A DNA stretch of 51,996 nt from NCBI GenBank assembly GCA_017555875.1, contig JAFZFN010000011.1, positions 1 through 51,996 of the forward strand, written 5' to 3'. The notes under the pieces are model-generated. The model was not told the DNA's origin. It did not search any database and saw nothing but the letters and a program-made list of their open reading frames with translations. The stretch comes from Bacteroidaceae bacterium (GTDB taxonomy: Bacteria > Bacteroidota > Bacteroidia > Bacteroidales > Bacteroidaceae). Shown piece after piece: positions 1-8,219 of the stretch. The translations under genes and the position numbers were made by a program. How positions within the stretch are numbered: position 1 is the first letter of the stretch; each line of letters starts with the position of its first letter.

Positions 1-9
1 ACCATACAG

Positions 10-35
10 CGTGTGTGCTCCACGGGGCACACACG
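10..35. other. Hairpin downstream of bcp
   Basis: A nine-base inverted repeat, CGTGTGTGC and GCACACACG, encloses a short GC-rich loop. It lies about 190 bases past the bcp stop codon. There is no clear T-tract on either side, so it may be an mRNA 3' stem or a weak terminator. The rest of 1-224 holds no gene I can support, apart from the short repeats near 171-211. Confidence 0.4.
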
Positions 36-170
36 CCTACATAAACAGTAAAGTCTCGTCGCGAGATGCGCGAGATGTAATTTTTTTTCTCAAAATTTGA
101 TTCCTGAGAGCGAGGATGCGTGAGCACCCTCGCTCTTGCATTACCACTATATAAGAGTTCACACCCAGAA

Positions 171-211
171 AAATTCGTGATAATTCGCGGGTAATTCGCG
201 GTAATTCGTGA
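171..211. repeat. Short AATTCGYGR tandem repeat
   Basis: Four copies of AATTCGCGG or AATTCGTGA start at 172, 182, 193 and 203, a period of 10-11 bases. They lie directly downstream of bcp. They look like the low-complexity intergenic repeats that recur elsewhere in this window. No function is evident. Confidence 0.6.
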
Positions 212-224
212 TAGCGAAGAGCCT

Positions 225-677
225 TCACTCAGCCAGCAGCTGCTCGGCATGCGTCGAGGTCTTGATTTCCTTGGGGAGGAAGACCTGCTCGATGATGCCA
301 TTCTCGTCGATGACGAAGGTGGTGCGGAAGGTGCCCATATACTTGCGTCCATACATGCTCTTCTCACCCCACACGCCCATGGCCTGCACGAGCTCCTTGT
401 CAGTGTCGGCAATGAGGGTGAAGGGAAGCTCGTACTTGTCGATAAACTTGCGGTGCGAGTCGGCACTGTCGACGCTCACCCCTATCACCTCATAACCACG
501 CGAGCGGAACTCGCTGTAGTGGTCACGCAAGCTGCAGGCCTCGGCCGTGCAGCCCGAGGTGTTGTCCTTGGGGTAAAAGTAGAGTACCACCTTCTTGCCA
601 CGGTAGTTGCTGAGCAATACCTCTTCGCCTTTTTCGTTCACTCCCAGGCGCTCGGGAGCCTTGTCTCCTACGTTCAT
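225..677 (-). CDS. bcp: Thioredoxin-dependent thiol peroxidase (Bcp/PrxQ)
   Basis: This 150-residue cytoplasmic peroxiredoxin reduces hydrogen peroxide and organic hydroperoxides using thioredoxin as electron donor. The AhpC/TSA thioredoxin fold spans nearly the whole protein. The active-site segment SGCTAEAC gives a peroxidatic Cys43 and a resolving Cys48 five residues later, which is the PrxQ/Bcp pattern. Length matches the family. The gene is divergent from the hydrolase at 776; the 98-base gap is AT-rich and probably carries both promoters. The start at 677 puts the conserved 'GDKAPE' at the N-terminus as expected. Family assignment is firm. Confidence 0.95.
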   Translation of the reverse strand: MNVGDKAPERLGVNEKGEEVLLSNYRGKKVVLYFYPKDNTSGCTAEACSLRDHYSEFRSRGYEVIGVSVDSADSHRKFIDKYELPFTLIADTDKELVQAMGVWGEKSMYGRKYMGTFRTTFVIDENGIIEQVFLPKEIKTSTHAEQLLAE

Positions 678-775
678 ATGGGTTTGTTCGTTTTTAGGTT
701 TATAAGTTTTTCTGTTTATGAGTTTTTTCGTACTTTCGCAGTATGAAATGCGAAGATAATAGATTTTGTTCGTTT

Positions 776-2113
776 ATGAAAATAAAAACTTTACTATCCG
801 TGGGCCTCGCCCTCTGCAGCCTGTCGGCTCAGGCACAGTCGGCAAAGGCTGATATCGAGGCTCACTTTACTGCTCATCTGCATGGTATGACGGCTCCCTA
901 CACGCAACACGACAAGCTGCGCTGGAGCCAAGTGGAGAAGACGCGTGCCCAAGTGTGGGAGGCATGGCGCGAAGCCAATAGCGCCTATGACGAGGACAAG
1001 CTACCCGAGCTACGCCCTCTCAACACAGACACCCTACTATGGCCCTTGCCACAGGAACTGGAGCCCGATGCCGTGATGCCCTACTACTACGGCACCAAGG
1101 GCGACAAGCCTGCCGAGGGGTGGCCGCTATACCTATATATACATGGCTCGGGACCTAAGGAGCATGAGTGGGGCACGGGGTATGTCCTCTGCTCACGCTT
1201 TGCCGATGCACCGTCGCTCTACTTCATCCCCCAGATACCCAATGAGGGAGCCTATTACCGCTGGTGGCAACGCTCGAAGCAGTTTGCATGGGAGCGTCTG
1301 CTGCGCCAAGCCTTCATCAACGACGACATCGATGCCCGCAGGGTCTACATCTTCGGCATCTCGGAGGGCGGCTACGGCAGCCAGCGATTGGCCTCGTTCT
1401 ATGCCGACTACCTCGCTGCTGCAGGCCCTATGGCTGGGGGCGAGATCCCCTCGGAGGCTCCTGCGGAGAACTGCGGACACATAGGATTCACGCTGCGCAC
1501 GGGAGCCAATGACTTCATGTTTGCCCGCCACCTGCTCACGGCACGCACCCACGAACTGCTCGACAGCCTGCAGCGCTGCCATCCCGAGGAGTATAACCAC
1601 CGCGTGGAGCTCATCCCGGGACGTGGACATGGCATCGACTATGCTCCCACGACACCATGGCTGAGCTACTTCACACGCACCGTGCACCCTCGCCACTTCG
1701 TGTGGGAAGACTACCCCATGGACGGGCTCTACCGCCGAGGATTCTACAACATCGCGGTACACGAGCGCGACACCACGGGAGGCAATGAGCGCACCCGCTA
1801 TGAGATGAGCATCGAGAGCAACACCATCAATCTCACCGTGGACCGCATCAGCTACGAGGTCACCGAGCGCGAGCCACATTGGGGTATACCCATCAAGCAC
1901 CTGAAGCATCGCACACCATCCACCGAGGGCTGCTTCACGCTCTACCTCGCCGACGACATGGTGGACTTCGGCAAGGAGGTGACACTCATCGTCAACGGCA
2001 AGCAGGTGTACACGGGCAAGGTGAAACCCGATGTACAGCACATGGTGAATAGCTGCACGACCTTCTTCGACCCCGAACGTGTGTATGCGGCAGGGATCAG
2101 GGTGGAGCTATAA
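776..2113 (+). CDS. Secreted alpha/beta-hydrolase (esterase/peptidase-like)
   Basis: I place the start at 776 rather than at the in-frame ATG at 743, because it gives a standard signal peptide (MKIKTLLSVGLALCSL, then SAQAQ) and leaves room for a promoter (TACTTTCG at 731-738). The mature protein of about 425 residues is an alpha/beta hydrolase: HGSG forms the oxyanion-hole strand near residue 125, the nucleophile elbow is GISEGG with Ser about 196, and the likely catalytic His is in GRGHGID. A C-terminal beta-rich segment (TLIVNGKQVYTGKV) looks like an accessory domain. The family includes prolyl-oligopeptidase-like and depolymerase-like esterases. The substrate cannot be read from sequence. 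Location is probably periplasm or surface. Confidence 0.75.
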   Translation: MKIKTLLSVGLALCSLSAQAQSAKADIEAHFTAHLHGMTAPYTQHDKLRWSQVEKTRAQVWEAWREANSAYDEDKLPELRPLNTDTLLWPLPQELEPDAVMPYYYGTKGDKPAEGWPLYLYIHGSGPKEHEWGTGYVLCSRFADAPSLYFIPQIPNEGAYYRWWQRSKQFAWERLLRQAFINDDIDARRVYIFGISEGGYGSQRLASFYADYLAAAGPMAGGEIPSEAPAENCGHIGFTLRTGANDFMFARHLLTARTHELLDSLQRCHPEEYNHRVELIPGRGHGIDYAPTTPWLSYFTRTVHPRHFVWEDYPMDGLYRRGFYNIAVHERDTTGGNERTRYEMSIESNTINLTVDRISYEVTEREPHWGIPIKHLKHRTPSTEGCFTLYLADDMVDFGKEVTLIVNGKQVYTGKVKPDVQHMVNSCTTFFDPERVYAAGIRVEL

Positions 2114-2199
2114 GAGGAACTGATTCAATAATAGTAAATTGTCAAATTGTAAATACCAATGGGATTGTAAATAAAACCACAGACTACCACAATAAAAGA

Positions 2200-2223
2200 G
2201 GGTGTGCCCGAAAGGACACACCC
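2200..2223 (-). terminator. Terminator downstream of ferredoxin gene
   Basis: A seven-base stem GGGTGTG/CACACCC, extended by CC/GG around a small purine loop, lies 28 bases past the ferredoxin stop. On the minus strand it is followed by CTCTTTTATTG, a usable U-tract. The flank on the plus side is less T-rich, so the main direction is minus. Confidence 0.6.
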
Positions 2224-2251
2224 TAATCTCTTGTGCTCTCAGCGCGAGAGA

Positions 2252-2422
2252 TTACTCGGGCTGGATAGCCTCAGAGGGACAAGCGTCGGCGCATGTACCG
2301 CAATCTACGCAGAGATCGGGATTGATAACATACTTGGTATCGCCTTCAGAGATAGCCTCAGAGGGACACTCGTCGATGCAGGTACCGCACTTGATGCAGT
2401 CGTCTGTGATTACGTAAGCCAT
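2252..2422 (-). CDS. 2x[4Fe-4S] ferredoxin, 56 aa
   Basis: This short gene encodes a bacterial-type ferredoxin that carries electrons at low potential in the cytoplasm, for example for pyruvate:ferredoxin oxidoreductase or similar enzymes. Both cluster motifs are present: CIKCGTCIDECP in the first half and CVDCGTCADACP in the second, each C-x2-C-x2-C-x3-C-P. The two halves are near copies (each ends PSEAI), the classic internal duplication. The start MAYVITDDC matches clostridial-type ferredoxins. A Bacteroidetes -7 element sits 39 bases upstream and a terminator follows, so it is probably a single-gene transcript. Confidence 0.95.
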   Translation of the reverse strand: MAYVITDDCIKCGTCIDECPSEAISEGDTKYVINPDLCVDCGTCADACPSEAIQPE

Positions 2423-2460
2423 AATTAAAACAATTTTACTTTTGGTTAGTACTAACGATG

Positions 2461-2468
2461 CAAAGGTA
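2461..2468 (-). promoter_or_regulatory. -7 promoter element of ferredoxin gene
   Basis: Read on the minus strand this is TACCTTTG, an exact match to the Bacteroidetes -7 consensus TAnnTTTG, followed by C. The -33 box is weak. It predicts a leader of about 35 bases. Confidence 0.6.
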
Positions 2469-2512
2469 AGGCTTTTTCTTTGCTCTATGTTCGTGAGACG
2501 CTACATTTCTGT

Positions 2513-2520
2513 TATATTTG
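2513..2520 (+). promoter_or_regulatory. -7 promoter element of porT
   Basis: TATATTTG matches TAnnTTTG exactly. A TTCG 19 bases upstream (2490-2493) could be the -33 box. The predicted leader to the ATG at 2568 is about 45 bases. Confidence 0.5.
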
Positions 2521-2567
2521 TACGTCGTCTAAATAATAAATCGCCCCTCCACGCGTTATAAATAGGA

Positions 2568-3311
2568 ATGAATTCACTAAGGCACATCATAGGACAATGG
2601 ATGCGGCTCATGGCAATGGCCGTGATGCTATGCGGAGCACACCAGCTCGGTGCACAGGAGCGCAAGGTGCAGAACCGCCCCTACATCGACATGCGCCGCT
2701 GGCACTATGGGTTCCTCGTAGGGACACACTTCCAGGACATCGAATTCACCAACAACGCATCGATCCACACCACGGAGGAGGGCACCCAAGAGGCGTGGTT
2801 TGCCGACGTAGCAAGCTACACACCGGGCTTCTCGGTGGGCGTGCTGGGCGAGCTGCGCATGACCGAGCACGTAGCGCTTCGCTTCGTCCCTACGATGCAC
2901 TTTGGCGACAAAGCGGTCACCTTCAGAGAGCAACAGAGTGGTGCCATGGAGTGGCAGGCCATAAAGTCGACCTACCTGACGGTGCCTGTGGAGGTGAAGT
3001 ACTCGGCACAGCGATTCAACAACTACCGACCCTATGTGCTAGGAGGACTGGCTCCGATGCTCGACCTCACGGTGAAACGCCAGCGTGCCTTACTCGTGCA
3101 ACGGGCCGACGTGGCTGTTGAGGTGGGACTGGGATGTGACTTCTACCTGCCCTTCTTCAAGCTCATCCCCGAGCTGAAGTTTTGCTTCGGACTCAGCGAC
3201 ATCCTGGTAAAGGACCGTAGCGACCTCACCGACAAGAACCTACTCAAATATACCCAAGCACTCGACAAGGCCACGAGCCGCATGATGGTGCTCACATTCT
3301 ACTTTGAATAG
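2568..3311 (+). CDS. porT: Type IX secretion outer-membrane protein PorT
   Basis: A 247-residue outer-membrane beta-barrel protein. A signal peptide covers about residues 1-29 (ending LGAQE). It is followed by the characteristic opening RPYIDMRRWHYGFLVGTHFQ, then alternating amphipathic strands ending in the aromatic C-terminus VLTFYFE typical of barrel assembly signals. Sequence pattern and length match PorT (SprT of gliding bacteria), which is required for T9SS function in Porphyromonas and Flavobacterium. Generic porin-family (PorT-like) proteins share the fold, so a paralogue is possible. If correct, the cell can secrete CTD-bearing proteins, relevant to the giant protein at 35-45.8 kb. 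No other T9SS gene is in the window. Confidence 0.8.
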   Translation: MNSLRHIIGQWMRLMAMAVMLCGAHQLGAQERKVQNRPYIDMRRWHYGFLVGTHFQDIEFTNNASIHTTEEGTQEAWFADVASYTPGFSVGVLGELRMTEHVALRFVPTMHFGDKAVTFREQQSGAMEWQAIKSTYLTVPVEVKYSAQRFNNYRPYVLGGLAPMLDLTVKRQRALLVQRADVAVEVGLGCDFYLPFFKLIPELKFCFGLSDILVKDRSDLTDKNLLKYTQALDKATSRMMVLTFYFE

Positions 3312-3454
3312 ACGGCACTCGCTGAGAAATATTCAAGCAAGCTTTATATTTCGCTCGTTTGTTACTATCTTTGAGGCAAGCCTCGAAAATAGACCGCACT
3401 CGCTGAGAAATATCCAAGCAAGCTTTATATTTCGCTCGTTTGTTACTATCTTTG
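3311..3454 (+). repeat. 81-bp tandem promoter element, two copies (murB)
   Basis: Two near-identical copies start at 3311 and 3392, exactly 81 bases apart. Each runs from GCACTCGCTGAGAAATAT through the dyad CAAGCAAGCTT, the segment TATATTTCGCTCGTTTG, and ends in the -7 element TATCTTTG (3366-3373 and 3447-3454). Both copies thus carry a potential promoter reading toward murB. The same element recurs before glyS and leuB and in decayed form near 34.9 kb. The second -7 box lies only ten bases before the murB ATG. Confidence 0.85.
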
Positions 3455-3463
3455 TACACACTT

Positions 3464-4474
3464 ATGAAACGACAAGAAAACTACTCCTTATTGGGACATA
3501 ACACCTTCGGGATGGATGTGCAGACAACGCTGTTCGTAGAGTACGACACTGTGGACGAACTGCGCACCTTCCTGCAAAGTGGCGAACTGACCCGCCATGA
3601 GCGATACATACACATTGGCAGCGGAAGCAACCTGCTCTTCGCTGGCGACTATCAAGGCATAGTGATGCACTCGGCCATACGCACCATCGAGGTGACAGAA
3701 GAGACCGACACTCACGTGCTAGTGAGAGTGGGTTCAGGCTACGTGTGGGACGACTTTGTGAATCATTGCGTGATGCAAGGATGGGCAGGCGTGGAAAACC
3801 TCAGCGCCATACCTGGAGAGGTGGGTGCCAGCGCTGTGCAGAACATCGGAGCCTATGGTGTGGAGGTAAAGGATGTGATTGTCTGTGTCGAAGCTATGGC
3901 ACTGGACGGCAACACACGTGTGTTTGCAAAGGAGGAGTGTAGCTACGGATACCGCGACTCGATCTTCAAGCGCGAGCTGCGCGGAGCATATATTGTAACC
4001 CATGTCACATACAGACTGGAGAAGACACCTACCTACCGACTCGACTATGGGGACCTACGCTCACGAGTGGAAGCACACGGAGAGCCTACGCTCAAGGCCG
4101 TGAGAGATGCCGTGACCGAGATACGCAACAACAAGCTACCGGACCCCAAAATATTGGGCAACGCGGGCAGTTTCTTCACCAACCCCGTGATACCTCGCGC
4201 AAAATACGAAGCACTGAAGACCCAATATCCCAACATACCCTCCTACCCCATCAGCGAGGAGCTGGTAAAGGTGCCTGCCGGATGGCTCATCGAGAATGCG
4301 GGATGGAAAGGGAAAGCACTGGGACGAGCAGCCGTACATGAAAAGCAGGCACTAGTGCTCGTAAACCTCGGTGGAGCTACGGGACATGAGGTGATGACAC
4401 TCGCTGAACGCATCTGCGAGGATATATATACAATGTATGGTATACGTATCACTCCTGAGGTAAACTACGTCTGA
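3464..4474 (+). CDS. murB: UDP-N-acetylenolpyruvoylglucosamine reductase MurB
   Basis: MurB is a cytoplasmic FAD enzyme that reduces UDP-GlcNAc-enolpyruvate to UDP-MurNAc with NADPH, the second committed step of peptidoglycan synthesis. Visible signatures are the FAD-binding GSGSNLL (about residue 52), NIGAYGVEV (about 127), the proton-donor serine in GSFFTNP (about 235), and a glutamate near the C-terminus (PEVNYV). Length of 336 fits type I MurB. I choose the ATG at 3464; the longer frame from 3440 would begin upstream of the -7 element at 3447-3454. That predicts a leader of about six bases or none. The gene heads a run with the MBL hydrolase and helicase. Confidence 0.95.
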   Translation: MKRQENYSLLGHNTFGMDVQTTLFVEYDTVDELRTFLQSGELTRHERYIHIGSGSNLLFAGDYQGIVMHSAIRTIEVTEETDTHVLVRVGSGYVWDDFVNHCVMQGWAGVENLSAIPGEVGASAVQNIGAYGVEVKDVIVCVEAMALDGNTRVFAKEECSYGYRDSIFKRELRGAYIVTHVTYRLEKTPTYRLDYGDLRSRVEAHGEPTLKAVRDAVTEIRNNKLPDPKILGNAGSFFTNPVIPRAKYEALKTQYPNIPSYPISEELVKVPAGWLIENAGWKGKALGRAAVHEKQALVLVNLGGATGHEVMTLAERICEDIYTMYGIRITPEVNYV

Positions 4475-4491
4475 CCCAACCCGACAAGCCT

Positions 4492-5253
4492 ATGAGACTG
4501 ACCTTCCTCGGCACGGGCACCTCGAAGGGAGTACCCGAAATCGGATGCACCTGCCCCACATGCCTATCCAAAGACCCACGCGACAAGCGACTGCGAGTGT
4601 CGGCACTCGTCGAGACCGACGAGGCTCGCATCCTCATCGACTGCGGACCAGACTTCCGCACACAGATGCTAGGCATCCCCTTCGACCGTCTCGATGGGGT
4701 ATTGCTCACCCACGAGCACTACGATCACACTGGAGGTATCGATGACTTGCGCCCCTTTGCACTCTTTGGCGACATCAACGTCTATGCTGATGAACTCACC
4801 CACCAACACTTGCGCGAACGATTGCCCTACTTCTTCCGTGAGGTGCTCTACCCTGGCGTGCCTCGACTCTTGTTTCACACCGCCAAGCCGCTCCACCCCT
4901 TTGCCATCAAGGATGCCATGGTGACACCACTGCAAGTGATGCATGGCAAGCTGCCCATACTCGGCTACCGCATAGGACGACTGGGATTCATCACGGACAT
5001 GACCCATGCTCCCGAGGAAACCTACGCACAACTCAACGGAATAGACACACTCGTGATAGGCGCCCTGCGCCAACGCCCTCATGCCACGCATCAGACCATC
5101 GACGAAGCCATAGAGGTGGCACGCCGCGTCGGGGCACGTGAAGTGTACCTCATCCATATGAACCACGAAGCTGGACTGCACGCAGTGACTGATGCCATGC
5201 TGCCTGAGCAGGTGCACCTGGCTTATGACGGACTAGTTATTGAGATCGCATGA
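4492..5253 (+). CDS. MBL-fold metal-dependent hydrolase (PhnP-like)
   Basis: A 253-residue metallo-beta-lactamase-fold protein. The N-terminal GTGTSKGVP strand-turn and two early cysteines (CTCPTC) resemble PhnP-type phosphodiesterases. The metal-binding signature is THEHYDH, giving His74, His76, Asp78 and His79, followed by later histidines (MTHAPEE, HMNHEAG) that complete a di-metal site. PhnP hydrolyses cyclic phosphodiesters, but this broad family is found in bacteria without phosphonate genes, so the substrate here is unknown. It starts 17 bases after murB and overlaps the helicase start by four bases (ATGA), so it is co-translated with both. Confidence 0.85.
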   Translation: MRLTFLGTGTSKGVPEIGCTCPTCLSKDPRDKRLRVSALVETDEARILIDCGPDFRTQMLGIPFDRLDGVLLTHEHYDHTGGIDDLRPFALFGDINVYADELTHQHLRERLPYFFREVLYPGVPRLLFHTAKPLHPFAIKDAMVTPLQVMHGKLPILGYRIGRLGFITDMTHAPEETYAQLNGIDTLVIGALRQRPHATHQTIDEAIEVARRVGAREVYLIHMNHEAGLHAVTDAMLPEQVHLAYDGLVIEIA

Positions 5254-8219
5254 TATACGAGCGCATCAGCATCGAACGCATTGAGGACGACATCCTCTAT
5301 GGATACACAAGCACCGGCGAAGAGTGCCGCATAGCGACACACAGCACCAATGGTGGCGACCATCGATACCTCATCCCACTCGTAGAAAAGGGAAGCCAAA
5401 TCAACATTGTCGACAGCAAGACCATCCAAGGGGTGTGTCACCCACGGCTTATCATCCTCGAACCAGACTATCTGGTCGATGTGTCGGCTATCGCTGCCTG
5501 CTGCGAGTCGTACGGCAACACTCACCTCACCCATCTCATCAACCGACTGAAGCCTACGGTACACACTGAAGCCATACTGCTCGGACACTTTGCCTCACAG
5601 CTGCTCGACGAGGAGGTACACGGCATGCACGACCGTCCCTACCGCGACAGCGTGATGGATTTCTTTCGTCACTATACACTCTCGTTGCTCACCGCCAACG
5701 TGTCGGACTCGTTTCACGAACAGGTACGCAACCAGAAAGACAATATACACAAGGCTTTCGCACAACGACTGACCCAGCAAAACACGGAGGCTATACTGGA
5801 GCCCTCATTTATCTGTGAGGCCTATGGACTACAGGGACGCATGGACTATCTGCAAGCAGACCACTCCCTACTCATCGAGCAGAAATCGGGTAAATGTGGA
5901 TGGCCACAACAACACCCAAGCATCCCCACAGAAAAGACGGGACATGCCATGCAGATGACGCTCTATGGCGCCGTGGTAGAACAGCTCAGACAGGATGGAG
6001 AGACACCCACCACCTGCCTACTCTACTCGAAATATCCTCAAGCACTGCTACCACTAGCCTCATCACACAACCTGCTCCACGAGGCCATCAAGATACGCAA
6101 CCACATCGTACATGCGGAGTATGACTATGCACGCACGGGCTACAAACTCCTAGCATCGCTCAAAGCCGATGACCTCAATGTGCGCTCCACGACATCGACA
6201 CTATGGACTCGTTACCAACGTCCACAGATAGAGCAAGCGTTGACTCCACTGCACATGGCTGATGACATGGAACGAGCCTACTACTACTGCATGATGCAGT
6301 TTGTAAGCCGAGAGCACCTCTACAGCAAGGTGGGCAGCACCGCAACGGGCGAACATGGCTTTGCCTCTAAGTGGTACGACACCCTGGAAGAGAAACTTAG
6401 CAAAGGAGACATATGCCACCATCTGCACCTGATCAGCCCCATGCAAGGACACGAGGGCAAGGTGGAGCACCTCATACTTGCTTTCGACGAGAGCATCGAC
6501 CTACAATCTACCAACTTCCGTTTGGGCGACATCGTGGTGCTATACCCCTACGACGAAGGCACTGAGCCTGATGCCCGCAAACACATCATCTACCGCTGTG
6601 TGCTCACGGAGATGAATGCACACTCCTTGCGCCTCACACTACGTGCCGCACAAACAGATGCTCGTGTGCTGCTGCGCGACGCCGACAAGCTATGGGCCAT
6701 AGAGCACGACTTCATGGAGTCTTCGTATGGAGCATCATACCGTGCCCTTCACGCATTCCTCTCCATGCCACAAGAACGACGCGACCTGCTGCTGCTACGA
6801 CGCGAGCCACGCACCGACACAACCCTCACACTCATGGGAAAATATGGTGAGTTTGACCCTCTCGTTCTGCAAGCCAAGCAAGCGCGAGAGATGTTTCTCC
6901 TCATAGGACCTCCAGGAACAGGAAAAACCTCGTACGGATTGATGTCTATCTTGCGCGAAGAGCTCCTCTCATCACCAGACAGTTCGGTTCTGCTGCTTGC
7001 CTACACCAATCGTGCAGTGGATGAGATCTGCAGCAAGCTCCTTGAGGCCAACCTCGACTTCATCCGCATAGGCAGTCCCCACAGTTGCCCCGCAGAGTAT
7101 CACCCCTACCTGCTCGACACGGCAGTAGCTAACAGCAACTCGCTTGCCGAAGTGCGCCAACACATCATGCGTTCACGTATCGTCGTAGGCACAGCCATGA
7201 CACTCAATGGACACAACGAGCTATACACGCTCAAGCACTTCTCGCTAGCCATCATTGACGAAGCCTCACAATTGCTCGAGCCCCACATTCTGGGAATCCT
7301 TGGAGCCATGCACGAGGGCCGCTCAGCCATAGAACGATTCATACTCATCGGTGACCACAAGCAGCTGCCCGCAGTAGTGAAGCAAAGCACAGAAGAGTCG
7401 TCAGTGGTTCACCCCTTGCTCCATGAGGCCATGCTGACCAACTGCCGCGAGTCTCTCTTCGAACGTATGATTAAGCGCTATAGCAATGACAAGCGCACCA
7501 CCTATATGCTACTCCGACAGGGACGCATGCACCGCGATATCGCTAGCTTCCCCAACAGAGCCTTCTATCATGGACTGCTCACCGAGGCCAAGCCCGAACA
7601 ATGCACACCGCTCAAGGATTACGGACAAACAGATAAAGACAAGAGTATACCACAAACGATGGCACACATCGCTACGCAGCTCTTTGCCCACCGTGTTGCC
7701 TTCATAGACATCGCCTACCCCAAGGCCAACCCAACCGACAAGTCGAACCTTGCCGAGGCCACCCTCATTGCAGACATCGCAGTAAGCACCTATTATATAT
7801 ATAAGGAGTATTTCGACTCCAGCCGGACACTTGGCATCATCGTCCCCTACCGCAATCAGATAGCTGCTGTGCGCAATGCCATCGAGAGCTATGGTATCGC
7901 ACCGCTCAACGACATCACCATCGACACCGTAGAGCGCTACCAAGGTAGCCAACGAGAGGTTATCATCTATGGTTTCACCGTGCATCACCAAGCACAGCTC
8001 GACTTCCTCACCGAGCAGACCTTCACCGAGGAAGATGCCACCATCGACCGCAAGCTCAATGTCGTAATGACGCGTGCCCGCCAACATCTCTTTATGGTGG
8101 GGAATGCAGCACTGCTCCGCACAAATAGGCTCTTCGAACAGCTGCTCCAGTTTATTGACGACAGAAAGGGGATGCTTACTGCACAAGAGTTCACATCAGG
8201 TGTTCGCACAGAATCTTGA
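5250..8219 (+). CDS. SF1 DNA helicase with Cas4/PD-(D/E)XK-like nuclease region
   Basis: A 989-residue protein with Dna2-like layout. An N-terminal region contains a probable PD-(D/E)XK nuclease core near residues 195-235 (MDYLQADHSLLIEQKSGK, then QMTLYG), as in Cas4/RecB nucleases. The C-terminal half is a superfamily 1B helicase: Walker A GPPGTGKT at 553-560, Walker B DEAS at 670-673, GDHKQLP as motif III, RQGRMH as motif IV, and DTVERYQGSQREVII plus LNVVMTRARQ as motifs V-VI. It probably acts in DNA repair or replication-fork processing. Cysteines for the Fe-S cluster of true Dna2 are not obvious. It begins inside the MBL stop codon, and its last 29 bases overlap the convergent mntP. Confidence 0.85.
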   Translation: MIYERISIERIEDDILYGYTSTGEECRIATHSTNGGDHRYLIPLVEKGSQINIVDSKTIQGVCHPRLIILEPDYLVDVSAIAACCESYGNTHLTHLINRLKPTVHTEAILLGHFASQLLDEEVHGMHDRPYRDSVMDFFRHYTLSLLTANVSDSFHEQVRNQKDNIHKAFAQRLTQQNTEAILEPSFICEAYGLQGRMDYLQADHSLLIEQKSGKCGWPQQHPSIPTEKTGHAMQMTLYGAVVEQLRQDGETPTTCLLYSKYPQALLPLASSHNLLHEAIKIRNHIVHAEYDYARTGYKLLASLKADDLNVRSTTSTLWTRYQRPQIEQALTPLHMADDMERAYYYCMMQFVSREHLYSKVGSTATGEHGFASKWYDTLEEKLSKGDICHHLHLISPMQGHEGKVEHLILAFDESIDLQSTNFRLGDIVVLYPYDEGTEPDARKHIIYRCVLTEMNAHSLRLTLRAAQTDARVLLRDADKLWAIEHDFMESSYGASYRALHAFLSMPQERRDLLLLRREPRTDTTLTLMGKYGEFDPLVLQAKQAREMFLLIGPPGTGKTSYGLMSILREELLSSPDSSVLLLAYTNRAVDEICSKLLEANLDFIRIGSPHSCPAEYHPYLLDTAVANSNSLAEVRQHIMRSRIVVGTAMTLNGHNELYTLKHFSLAIIDEASQLLEPHILGILGAMHEGRSAIERFILIGDHKQLPAVVKQSTEESSVVHPLLHEAMLTNCRESLFERMIKRYSNDKRTTYMLLRQGRMHRDIASFPNRAFYHGLLTEAKPEQCTPLKDYGQTDKDKSIPQTMAHIATQLFAHRVAFIDIAYPKANPTDKSNLAEATLIADIAVSTYYIYKEYFDSSRTLGIIVPYRNQIAAVRNAIESYGIAPLNDITIDTVERYQGSQREVIIYGFTVHHQAQLDFLTEQTFTEEDATIDRKLNVVMTRARQHLFMVGNAALLRTNRLFEQLLQFIDDRKGMLTAQEFTSGVRTES

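Noticed and set aside
37-228. A 63-codon minus-strand frame downstream of bcp
   Set aside because: It overlaps the end of bcp and an AATTCG repeat, and shows no protein-like features.
3304-3501. A 65-codon frame spanning the 81-bp repeats before murB
   Set aside because: Its peptide is the repeat translated twice, and it crosses into murB in another frame.
5893-5935. Considered splitting the helicase into separate nuclease and helicase genes
   Set aside because: The frame is continuous from 5250 to 8219 with no internal stop or start context, so a single fused protein is better supported.
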